Below, piece by piece: positions 57,150-64,000 of a stretch of 64,000 bases of DNA; the stretch's first letter is position 1; each line of letters starts with the position of its first letter. The stretch is from Micropruina glycogenica. Its GTDB lineage: Bacteria; Actinomycetota; Actinomycetes; Propionibacteriales; Propionibacteriaceae. The notes under the pieces are model-generated. The model was given only the letters and a program-made list of their open reading frames with translations. It did not search any database and was not told the DNA's origin. The position numbers and the translations under genes were made by a program. The stretch is taken from the NCBI RefSeq assembly GCF_039524395.1, contig NZ_BAAAGO010000008.1; one strand, 5' to 3'.

Positions 57150-58010
57150 TCGTCACGAACCGGGTGAACAGTTACGACTCGGCTGGTCGGGCGACCAGCA
57201 CGTCGGTGGTGGTTCCGCAGATCGTGGGCGTGATTGGTGCTCAGTTGGCCGGTACCTACACCTCGACGATCAGTTACAACCCTGACGGCAGTGTGAACAC
57301 GCAATCGTTGCCGGCCACGGGGCCGGTGCCGGCCGAAACGCTGACCACCGGCTGCACCGCTGCCGGGCGGCCGGATTCGTTCACCGGCACGTTGGGGTCG
57401 ACGACCGCAACGTATGTACGCATATTTGGAGTGGGGCACGTTGTCGGCGATGGTGTTCGGCACCCACACCGGGCATTACAGCATGAGTTCGTTCACGACT
57501 GATCCGTTGACGTTGCGGATGACCCGCATGCAGCTGAACCGTGAGGGCACGTCAACGTTCGATGAACGTACTGACCTGACCTATGACCCGGCCGGCAACT
57601 TCACCGAAGCGAAAGCGACGTTGGCTGGTGGCACGGTGGACAATCAGTGCTTCAGCTACGACTACCAGCAGCAGCTCACCGAGGCGTGGACGCCGAGCAG
57701 CGCTGATTGTGATCCGTCGGCACGCTCGCAAGCATCGTTGGGTGGTCCGGCGCCGTACTGGACGAGTTGCACGACCGACACCATCGGCAAAAACATCGAA
57801 ACGGGTGGACCGCACCCCTTCGGCTGCATCGACCACCACCTACGACTACGCCAGTAACGGTGGTTGGGTAGCGCGGCCGCATTTCGTGACCGGTACCACC
57901 ACCACCGGCAGCGCTCTTGGTAGCGCCAGCTACGCCGCTGACGCGGCGGGGAACACCACCGCACGGCCCGCACCCGGCGGCGGCACCGAGACTGAACCGC
58001 CCCGGCATGT
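57150..58010 (+). pseudogene. degenerate RHS/YD-repeat gene remnant in three frames
   Basis: Three consecutive frames encode pieces of an RHS-repeat protein. Frame 1 to about 57410: NRVNSYDSAGRATSTSVVVP, STISYNPDGSVNTQSLP. Frame 2 to about 57800: DLTYDPAGNFTEAKATLAGG and CFSYDYQQQLTEAWTP. Frame 3 to about 58010: TTYDYASNGGWVARPHFV and ASYAADAAGNTT. YDxxGR and YDYxxxL units are typical of YD repeats. The shifts near 57415 and 57820, and the loss of both ends (signal and toxin/core parts), show decay. It is probably the relic of a large secreted polymorphic-toxin-like gene. Confidence 0.75.
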
Positions 58011-58338
58011 CCGGAGGATCCGAACCTTGGCAACACCAGAGTCATGAAGGCGACTCGGTTCCACAGCGGCCGAGCCGGACCGGCGGCCCGGGCAGCGATC
58101 GTGGACAACATCGGCGAGCATGACCAGACACCCGGCGAGGCGGGAAGCGATGGGGGTGGAGCCGATTTGATGCCGTGCTGACCGAGCATGGGGGAAGGTC
58201 GACCCGTCGACCTGGGTCGAGCCTACAGTCAGGCGGCTTTCCACGACCCGTCTCCAGCAGGAATGTCCCGCCTGATCGAACCCGGACGCCGATCGTCCGT
58301 ATGACTCCATAGCGTCGTGCGCGACGAGAGGAGTGGCG
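58011..58338. other. stretch without a recognisable gene
   Basis: About 330 bases between the RHS remnant and the hydrolase. A short open frame from ATG 58044 to 58181 (45 codons) has no ribosome binding site or known motif. GGGGAAGGTCGACCCGTCGA near 58191 is a small palindromic patch. GAGAGGAG before 58339 is the ribosome binding site of the next gene. Confidence 0.4.
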
Positions 58339-59001
58339 ATGACCGACATCGTGCTGATTCAGGGGCTGTGGCTGAAGCCGCAGGTGTGGGCCGAGGTGCA
58401 TGATGAACTCGAGCGACTCGGGCTGACGGCGAGCGCGGTTGACCTGCCGGTGCACGCTGAGGCGACCCTCGCCGACCAGGTGGACGCCGTGCTGGCGGCC
58501 GTCGACGCCAGTGACGACCCGCCGCTGGTGGTGGGTCATTCCGCCGCTGCCACGCTCGCCTGGCTGGCAGCCGACGCGCGCGAGGTGGCGGGTGTCGTAC
58601 TGATCGGCGGCTTTCCGGGGGCCGACGGCGAGGCCTACGCGGGCTTTCTGCCTGCGGGTACCGGCTCGGTCGACTTTCTGGGCTGGAGTGACTTCGAAGA
58701 AGACGCGGCCGACCTGAACGCGGCCTCACGTGCAGCCATGCAGGCAGAGATGGTGACCATGCCGCGCGGGGTGGCCGACGGCGTCGTCCGGTTGAGCAAC
58801 CCGGCCCGCTACAACGTGCCGATGACGCTGATCTGCCCCGAGTTCAGCCCCGACGACGCCAAGGCGTGGATCGATGGCGGTGACCTGCCTGAACTCGCGA
58901 AGGCGACGAAGCTGACCCTGGTGAACCTCGACTCGGGTCACTGGCCGATGGTCAGCCAGCCCGCCGCCTTGGCGCAGTTGATCGCCGACGCTGCGGGGTG
59001 A
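58339..59001 (+). CDS. alpha/beta hydrolase
   Basis: 220 residues from ATG at 58339 with GAGAGGAG upstream. The oxyanion region LIQGLWLKPQVW, nucleophile elbow VVGHSAAATLAW with catalytic Ser, and carboxy-terminal DSGHWPMVSQP with the catalytic His make an active fold. The acid residue is likely in ICPEFSPDDAK. Similar small esterases of the AB hydrolase_6 type act on unknown esters. Monocistronic. Confidence 0.85.
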   Translation: MTDIVLIQGLWLKPQVWAEVHDELERLGLTASAVDLPVHAEATLADQVDAVLAAVDASDDPPLVVGHSAAATLAWLAADAREVAGVVLIGGFPGADGEAYAGFLPAGTGSVDFLGWSDFEEDAADLNAASRAAMQAEMVTMPRGVADGVVRLSNPARYNVPMTLICPEFSPDDAKAWIDGGDLPELAKATKLTLVNLDSGHWPMVSQPAALAQLIADAAG

Positions 59002-59056
59002 TGATGTCTGGCGAAAGTTCTGACGGCTGCTGACGACAGACTGACCGACGGAACCC

Positions 59057-59146
59057 CCGCTGGTTGAGCGTGTCGAAACCGCTATTGGACGTGATCTCGA
59101 CAGGCTCGACCGACGATCATTCCGGCGTGCGCCGTATGACGGTGCG
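59057..59146. repeat. family-A inverted pair and family-D hairpin
   Basis: GGTTGAGCGTGTCGAAACCG at about 59060 and the inverted ATCTCGACAGGCTCGACCGA ending near 59114. Then ATTCCGGCGTGCGCCGTATG at 59119 is a decayed family-D hairpin ending 3 bases before the next stop codon. Confidence 0.7.
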
Positions 59147-59148
59147 TC

Positions 59149-61170
59149 CTAGCCGATCGCCGTCCGGGGCTTGAACAGGAAGGCCGCCAGGTAGAGCACG
59201 CCCACCACGATCAGCAGGTTGCGGTAACCGGTGACCAGGGCGCTGTACTCGAGGCAGCCGCCGACGATCGAGCCGAGCAGGTTGAGCCCGAACGCGGCCT
59301 GGGACGAGTCGGCCTGAGCGAACCGTTTGGCGAACGCCACGTTGGCCAGAAAGATCGGCAGGAAGGCGAGCAGTACCGCCACGATCAGCCGGGGCCAGAA
59401 CGGCAGCGGCAACAGGGCGTCTGGGGGCACCAGATAGGCCACCAGCAGGGCTGCCGCGATGCCGCCGAACACGACCGGTAGTGGGGGCGTCCGAAAGCGT
59501 CTGGTCACTTCGACCGCGGCAAGCACCACCAGCAGTACGCCCGCGAACACCAGGGCGTTCACCAGCCAGGTGGTGCCGAACAGCAAGGCGAAGGTGGCGA
59601 TGTTCTTGGTTTCGAGTAGAAGAAACGCGGCACCCATGAAGAACAGGTCGGCGTAGGGCCGCATCTCGCGGAACGGCCCGCCGAGAATGCGTACGGTCAG
59701 CACCGAGATCACCAGAATGCCGGCCAGCACCCACAGGTACTCGGTGGGAATGAAGCCGCCGCGAAAGTACAGGAACGGCGCGTTGTCGTCGGCGGGGGCG
59801 AGGGCGTCGGTGCCGATCACGTGGTTGTCGGCGGCGCACTGCTGGTTGGCGGGGTCTTTCGCCACGGTGACCACGGCCTGGTGGGCGGCGAAGAGGTCCA
59901 TGCAGGGGGCGTGACCGAAGGCCTGTTGGGCGGTGTTGCCGAGCCGGTCGATGAGCCAGTTCTCGCGATAGTAGTTGTACATCGCGAACACGCCCTGGTC
60001 GGTGAGGTGCTCGCGGGCCTCGGTGAGCGCCTCGTGGGTGAACAGATACGACTCGAGGCGAATCTGCGAGGCACCGTTCACCAGCGCCAGCGAGTCGGGC
60101 AGGGCGAACAGAATCAGGTCGTACTGGGTGTCGGTCGACTGCAGAAAGGCGCGTCCGTCGTTGACGTGCCTGGTCACGCGCGGGTCTGAGTACGGGTGAT
60201 CGGGGTTCAGGTCGACGCCGATCTGCATGATGCGTGGGTCGATGTCGACGGCGTCCACATGCTGCGCGCCCTTGACCAGGGCGATCGAGACGTCCGAGCC
60301 CGAGCCGGCGCCGATGATCAGCACGTTGCGCAGCGGGGCGTCCACCCGGCGTCCGTAGGGGGTGCGGTACTGGGCCTCGGCGGCGGTCAGCTTGAAGTCG
60401 GCCGACCCCATCAACTGGTGCGGCACGCCGTTGACCGTGATCAGGTAGAGCGGTTTGCCCTGGTAGTCGCCCTCTTGGCTGAGCTTCACCTTGTAGTAGG
60501 GCGACCACGACACGCCCGGCGCGAGGCTTTCGGCGGTCAGGCAGGCGATGGTGATGGCCGAGGCGACTGCGGCCACCACGCGGCGCCAGCCCCACAGCAG
60601 GGTCAGGTAGGCGGCCGAGGCCAGAATGCCCCAGGCCACGGACGGCGCCTGCCACCACGACAGCAGCGTGAAACCGACGATGCCGGTGAGGCTGCCGATC
60701 AGGTCCCAGCGGTAGGCGATGAGGTTGTCGAGCTGGCCGAGGCAGCGTCCGACGGCCTCGGCAGGGCCGGCCAGAATCGCGGCGGTGCCGATGAACACCA
60801 GCGGCAGCGCCAGCCACGACGGCGGGCCGCTGGTGCCGAGCGAGGTGAAGTAGATGATGTCGCCGCCCTCGCGGTTGATCGTGACCGGGAACAGCAGCAC
60901 GGCGGTGACGACGACCGCCAGCAGAATCGGCGAGATGCCCAGCACCGACCACGACTTGCGCGAGATCAGAAACCCGGCACCGATGCCCAGAAACGACCCG
61001 AGCAGCACGAAGTTGCTGAAGTACGACAGGTGCACGATGTTGGCCCCCAGCCACCGAATCAGCGCCAGCTCGAGAAACAGCATTAGCGAACTGCCCAGCC
61101 AGAGCCGAAAGACGGGCTTGTCGTTGGTGCCGGCCCAGGTGGGCGGGGCGAAGAGAGCGGGAACGGCCAC
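59149..61170 (-). CDS. membrane-embedded spermidine-synthase-like methyltransferase-fold protein
   Basis: 673 residues from GTG at 61170. About seven helices (20-225), then a soluble spermidine synthase/SAM-binding domain (290-490) with VLIIGAGSGSDVSIALVKGA and VDAVDIDPRIMQIG, then about seven further helices. The nucleotide-binding GAGSG and acidic D(I)DP are intact. The aminopropyl-transfer gate residues are not evident, so it may use another donor or act as a sensor. Such polytopic SpeE-like proteins are widespread but uncharacterised. Divergent from the VTC gene. Confidence 0.8.
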   Translation of the reverse strand: MAVPALFAPPTWAGTNDKPVFRLWLGSSLMLFLELALIRWLGANIVHLSYFSNFVLLGSFLGIGAGFLISRKSWSVLGISPILLAVVVTAVLLFPVTINREGGDIIYFTSLGTSGPPSWLALPLVFIGTAAILAGPAEAVGRCLGQLDNLIAYRWDLIGSLTGIVGFTLLSWWQAPSVAWGILASAAYLTLLWGWRRVVAAVASAITIACLTAESLAPGVSWSPYYKVKLSQEGDYQGKPLYLITVNGVPHQLMGSADFKLTAAEAQYRTPYGRRVDAPLRNVLIIGAGSGSDVSIALVKGAQHVDAVDIDPRIMQIGVDLNPDHPYSDPRVTRHVNDGRAFLQSTDTQYDLILFALPDSLALVNGASQIRLESYLFTHEALTEAREHLTDQGVFAMYNYYRENWLIDRLGNTAQQAFGHAPCMDLFAAHQAVVTVAKDPANQQCAADNHVIGTDALAPADDNAPFLYFRGGFIPTEYLWVLAGILVISVLTVRILGGPFREMRPYADLFFMGAAFLLLETKNIATFALLFGTTWLVNALVFAGVLLVVLAAVEVTRRFRTPPLPVVFGGIAAALLVAYLVPPDALLPLPFWPRLIVAVLLAFLPIFLANVAFAKRFAQADSSQAAFGLNLLGSIVGGCLEYSALVTGYRNLLIVVGVLYLAAFLFKPRTAIG

Positions 61171-61224
61171 GTCGGCATCGTACGGGTGCGCGAGGCGTCC
61201 GCTGGGGAGGGTGCGAGCACGAAT

Positions 61225-61349
61225 GTGAACCGAATCGGGGACGGCTCTCTTTCTGGCTCACATCGGTGATCTCGACCCGAGTCGCTTACGGCGCGGGTAG
61301 CTGAGTCAGAAGAAGAACCGTCCCCTGAGCCAGAAGTAGAACCGTCCCC
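61225..61349. repeat. family-C repeats with TCTGGCTCAC arms and a 24-bp tandem repeat
   Basis: GTGAACCGAATCGGGGACGG at 61225 runs into CTCTCTTTCTGGCTCACATC. Further on CTGAGTCAGAAGAAGAACCG and CTGAGCCAGAAGTAGAACCG start at 61301 and 61325, a 24-bp direct repeat that includes the CCGTCCC core. It lies between the divergent membrane protein and VTC genes. Confidence 0.75.
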
Positions 61350-61449
61350 GATCTGGCTCACGGACGGCTGTGGGGCGCGTCACAGCGGGGGCACAGCCTG
61401 CGTTGGTCGAATGGTCGCGTTGCATTCACCGCACGGCAAGGACACCCAC

Positions 61450-62220
61450 ATGACGACCACCACCTCGACGCTGACGACGATCGGGCTCGACGAACTGATC
61501 GCCCTCGGCAGCCTGCAGACCCGGGTCGACCGCAAGTACGCGTTGACCAGCGGCGACGCCGCCATGGCACTTGCCTTGGTGGACGCCGGCTGCACGCGCG
61601 TGCTCGAGATCGACGGGGTGACCGACCTGGGCTACACGTCGGTGTACCTCGACACCGACGCGCTCGACACCTACCTGCTGGCCGCACGCGACCGGCGCCG
61701 GCGATTCAAGGTGCGCAGCCGAACCTACGAGTCCAACGGGGCCAGCTTTCTCGAGGTGAAGACCCGGCGCGGCGACCGCACCGTCAAAGACCGGCTACCC
61801 GGCCAGCACCTTCAGAATGGACGCCTCGGCGACGAAGGTGCCGCCTTCGTCGCCCGCACCCTGCGGCTGGCCGGGGTACGCACCGACGCCGTCCGCACAC
61901 TCTCGGCCTCGCTACGGGTGGACTACCGCCGGGTGACCCTGTTTCACGAACCGACCGCGTCGCGGGTGACGATCGATTCGGGCCTGACCTGGTGGGACAT
62001 GCGCACCGGGGCCTGGCTCGCCCGTCCCGACCTGTCGATCATCGAGACCAAAACCACCGGACGGGCGGTCGGCATGGACCGTCTGCTCTGGTCAATGGGG
62101 CACCGCCCCGACCGCATCTCGAAGTACGCCACGGCGCTGGCGGCGATGCACCCGCACCTGCCGCAGAACAAGTGGCGCCCGGTGCTGAAGCAGCACTTCG
62201 TGGATCTTTCTTGCGCCTGA
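61450..62220 (+). CDS. VTC domain protein (polyphosphate polymerase-like)
   Basis: 256 residues from ATG at 61450 with AAGGA upstream. The VTC/CYTH-like tunnel fold shows basic residues QTRVDRKYAL, RRRRFKVRSRTY, SFLEVKTRRGDRTVKDR (in part) and SLRVDYRRVTLF, with the acidic ends LSIIETKTTG. In yeast VTC4 such residues bind ATP and grow polyphosphate. In bacteria, VTC proteins usually sit beside a membrane partner. Here the upstream polytopic gene is divergent. Function as polyP polymerase is inferred. Confidence 0.85.
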   Translation: MTTTTSTLTTIGLDELIALGSLQTRVDRKYALTSGDAAMALALVDAGCTRVLEIDGVTDLGYTSVYLDTDALDTYLLAARDRRRRFKVRSRTYESNGASFLEVKTRRGDRTVKDRLPGQHLQNGRLGDEGAAFVARTLRLAGVRTDAVRTLSASLRVDYRRVTLFHEPTASRVTIDSGLTWWDMRTGAWLARPDLSIIETKTTGRAVGMDRLLWSMGHRPDRISKYATALAAMHPHLPQNKWRPVLKQHFVDLSCA

Positions 62221-62270
62221 AGCGGCCCGCTTGCCACCTGACGATGGGGCGGGAGGGGAAAGGATTCATC

Positions 62271-62539
62271 GTGCTCCCTCGCCGGCGCATCGTGGCGGCA
62301 ACCGTTGCCGCCCTCACCGTTCTCGCATCAAGCTTCAGCCTCACCCCTGCGGTGGCAGCGCCACGGCCCATGGCCGACGGCATCACCTACGTCGCGCTCG
62401 GCGACTCGGTGGCCGCCGGTCGAGGGCCGGCCCGATAGTCGACGAGTGCGGTCATACCGCGGGGGCCTCGTTCCACCCCAACGCGCAGGGCCAGATGAAC
62501 GGTTACCTGCCGCTGATGAGCATGCAGTTCTTGTCGTGA
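62271..62539 (+). pseudogene. SGNH/GDSL hydrolase gene with its middle deleted
   Basis: From GTG at 62271 (GGGAGGGGAAAGG upstream) a signal peptide and the block I motif ITYVALGDSVAAGRGP are read, followed by a stop at 62436-62438. In another frame directly after, VDECGHTAGASFHPNAQGQM is the block V region (His of the DxxH, here FHPNAQGQ) ending at 62539. The 150-200 residues between the two catalytic blocks are missing. The join is near 62428-62440 (GAGGGCCGGCCCGATAGTC). Not functional. Confidence 0.75.
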
Positions 62540-62544
62540 GCTGA

Positions 62545-62665
62545 CGGTCGTTGGTTGAGTCTGCAGAGCCCTCATCGACAGGGAAGGATGGCCGCTGGCT
62601 GGTCGAGCGTGTCGACACCTCGCCTGACGGGGGTTTCGGCAGTCTCGACCAACACCGGTTCGCGG
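62545..62665. repeat. family-A repeats
   Basis: TCGTTGGTTGAGTCTGCAGA at about 62548, CTGGTCGAGCGTGTCGACAC at about 62598 and GTTTCGGCAGTCTCGACCAA at about 62633: three diverged units. They follow the hydrolase remnant directly and precede the FprA gene. Confidence 0.65.
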
Positions 62666-62767
62666 GTGGTCGGTGCTCGGCCACGGCTGGACGACCCGGC
62701 CAGTCAGTTCGCTCGCGTCGTCCGCCGCCTGCATCGGTTGACGGACGCACCCGAGTAGGGTGCCGCC

Positions 62768-63910
62768 ATGCCGCCTGCCCGCTACCGCGTCGCGATCGTG
62801 GGCGCGGGGCCGTCCGGGCTGTTCGCGGCACAGTTTCTGGCCGCCCGGCCCGACATCGAGGTCGACATCTTCGACCGGCTGCCGACCCCTTACGGGCTGC
62901 TGCGCTACGGGGTGGCACCCGACCACACCTCGATCAAGTCGGTGGCCACCGCACTGGCGCGAGTGTTCGAGTCGCCCAACGTCCGGTTTCTGGGGTTGGT
63001 GACCCTGGGGCGTGACGTGACCCGCGACGAGCTGCTGGCCGGCTACGACGCAGTGATCTACGCCGTGGGCGCCAGCGAAGACCTGCGCATGGGCGTGCCC
63101 GGCGAAGACGCGGTGGGCAGCCGATCGGCGCGCGCGTTCGTGGCCTGGTACTCGGGCCACCCCGACGCCGAGCCGCAGTCGCTGGACGGCGTGCGTCAGG
63201 TGGCGGCCGTCGGCGTGGGCAACGTGGCGGTCGACGTGGCCCGCATTCTGGTCAAAGAGCCGGCGGCGCTCGATTCGACCGACATGCCCGAAGACGTGCT
63301 GGCCGAACTGCGCCGCGCCGCCATCACCGACGTGTGGGTGATCGGACGCCGAGGACCCCAGCACGCCAGCTTCACCACCACCGAGCTGCGTGAACTGTGC
63401 ACCACCCCCGGGGTGCGGGTCACCGTCGCCCCCGACTCGCTGGAATGGATCGACGAAGAGCCGCTCGACCGCCGCAGCCGGGCCAACCTGGCGGTGTTGC
63501 GGGCGGCCTCCGAGGCCGAGGTGAAGCAGCCGCGGGTGCGGCTGCACTTTCTGTTCTGGCGCCGTCCGGTGCAGGTGCAGAGCGATCCGCTGACCGGGCT
63601 GGTGCTCGAACGCACCCGCATGGACGCCGACGGCCGCGTGGTCGGCACCGGTGAGACCGAGCAACTGAGCGTGCAGTTGGTGCTGCGAGCGATCGGGTAC
63701 CGGGCCGTCCGGCTGCCGGGGGTACCGTTCGACGACGAGTTGGGCGTGATTCCGTCAGCTGACGGACGGGTGCTCGAGGCCGGTGAGGTCGCCCCGCGCG
63801 AGTACGTGGTGGGCTGGATCAAACGCGGCCCGGTGGGGGTGATCGGTACCAACAAGTCCGACGCCAAAGAGACCGTCGAACAAGTGCTCGCCGATCTAGG
63901 AGTCTGCTGA
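62768..63910 (+). CDS. fprA: FprA-type ferredoxin/adrenodoxin-NADP+ reductase, C-terminally short
   Basis: 380 residues from ATG at 62768. FAD site VAIVGAGPSGLFAAQFLA, then LPTPYGLLRYGVAPDH and IKSV, the NADP site GVGNVAVDVARIL, and GRRGPQHASFTTTELREL. The final FAD motif is GWIKRGPVGVIGTNKSDA. Mycobacterial FprA is about 456 residues. Here the product ends at LADLGVC, losing about 70 residues. The core flavin and NADPH folds are whole, so some activity may remain. The truncation coincides with a sequence change at about 63900. Confidence 0.85.
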   Translation: MPPARYRVAIVGAGPSGLFAAQFLAARPDIEVDIFDRLPTPYGLLRYGVAPDHTSIKSVATALARVFESPNVRFLGLVTLGRDVTRDELLAGYDAVIYAVGASEDLRMGVPGEDAVGSRSARAFVAWYSGHPDAEPQSLDGVRQVAAVGVGNVAVDVARILVKEPAALDSTDMPEDVLAELRRAAITDVWVIGRRGPQHASFTTTELRELCTTPGVRVTVAPDSLEWIDEEPLDRRSRANLAVLRAASEAEVKQPRVRLHFLFWRRPVQVQSDPLTGLVLERTRMDADGRVVGTGETEQLSVQLVLRAIGYRAVRLPGVPFDDELGVIPSADGRVLEAGEVAPREYVVGWIKRGPVGVIGTNKSDAKETVEQVLADLGVC

Positions 63911-64000
63911 ACAAGGCGCCATTTTGAGGGCGTGGTGGGCGTGTGAGGCGGGCGGGACGCCGCCAGGGTCGTCGAGCGGCGAGTTTGGGTCAGTGCCCTT
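63911..64000. other. possible mobile-element end at the window edge
   Basis: After the fprA stop the sequence GAGTCTGCTGAACAAGGCGC leads into GAGTTTGGGTCAGTGCCC at the window edge. It resembles terminal inverted-repeat sequence of insertion elements, but no transposase is visible here. It may have truncated fprA. The rest lies beyond the window. Confidence 0.3.

Noticed and set aside
58044..58181. Short open frame of 45 codons after the RHS remnant
   Set aside because: No ribosome binding site or homology cue; probably part of the decayed region.
59117..61261. A second long minus-strand frame of about 714 codons covering the spermidine-synthase-like gene
   Set aside because: Arg/Pro/His-rich translation with no fold. 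The accepted frame has clear membrane helices and SAM-binding motifs.

Overview
The window is chromosomal DNA of a very GC-rich actinobacterium. The support is a WhiB-family Fe-S protein, a DUF1707 membrane protein, an LCP ligase with actinobacterial architecture, an MptB-like polyprenol-phosphomannose mannosyltransferase, an FprA-type ferredoxin reductase, a znuACB-zur operon and many GTG/TTG starts. The dispersed GGTCTCGACAAGCTCGACC repeats suggest the Propionibacteriaceae or a near relative, but this is inference. No plasmid, prophage or CRISPR was found. The window is housekeeping and accessory genes sprinkled with palindromic repeats and gene scars.

Layout. 1-590: two 5' gene stubs meet tail to tail (RibD_C-type reductase and HtrA-type protease). 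0.96-4.4 kb: a secreted repeat protein, then a copper/haem module (PCuAC chaperone, Tat-exported DyP peroxidase, CopC). 4.6-9.3 kb: a LarA-like racemase domain protein and the znuA-znuC-znuB-zur zinc operon. 9.3-10.6 kb: a broken PEP-synthase-like gene. 11.2-17.5 kb: a copper-resistance island with a two-component system, multicopper oxidase, CopB-type ATPase and a small membrane protein; a CsoR-like palindrome and a CopR-like direct repeat share one divergent promoter region. 18-20.5 kb: two tRNA-Ser genes flanking an LCP ligase. 20.5-31 kb: quinone reductase, DUF2750, a heterodimeric ABC exporter with complementary degenerate ATP sites, a VOC protein, a DrrAB-like ABC-2 exporter, and a TetR/membrane protein pair with three operator palindromes. 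31-37 kb: DUF1707, a tiny GNPGP-repeat protein, a DUF1800-DUF1501 pair, a DUF4921 protein and a WhiB-HTH protein. 37-43.3 kb: a complete dipeptide/oligopeptide ABC importer. 43.3-50.5 kb: HAD phosphatase, serS, a cytosolic DyP peroxidase, a PAP2-diacylglycerol kinase fusion and a TyrA-PheA-like fusion. 50.8-57 kb: MptB-like enzyme, Fpg/Nei glycosylase, Aat transferase, EcsC protein and WYL regulator. 57-64 kb: crystallin/RHS gene scars, a hydrolase, a membrane spermidine-synthase-like protein, a VTC domain protein, an internally deleted SGNH hydrolase and a C-terminally short FprA.

Functional themes. Metal handling dominates the left third: copper delivery (PCuAC/CopC/DyP), copper detoxification (TCS, oxidase, CopB) and zinc uptake under Zur. 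Two DyP peroxidases occur, one exported and one cytosolic. Serine translation is represented by serS and two tRNA-Ser genes. Several genes carry unusual architectures or key-residue losses.

Repeats. At least five families lie in almost every larger intergenic gap: (A) GGTCTCGACAAGCTCGACC units, found even inside two genes; (B) an exact-length 58-bp nested palindrome in three copies; (C) palindromes sharing a GGAACCGTCCC core with interchangeable arms; (D) GTCATCCCGGCG...CGCCGGGAT hairpins; (E) a 61-bp palindrome built from CGCCACTTTGTGGTTGAAAT arms. Several gene truncations coincide with these repeats, suggesting they act as recombination points.
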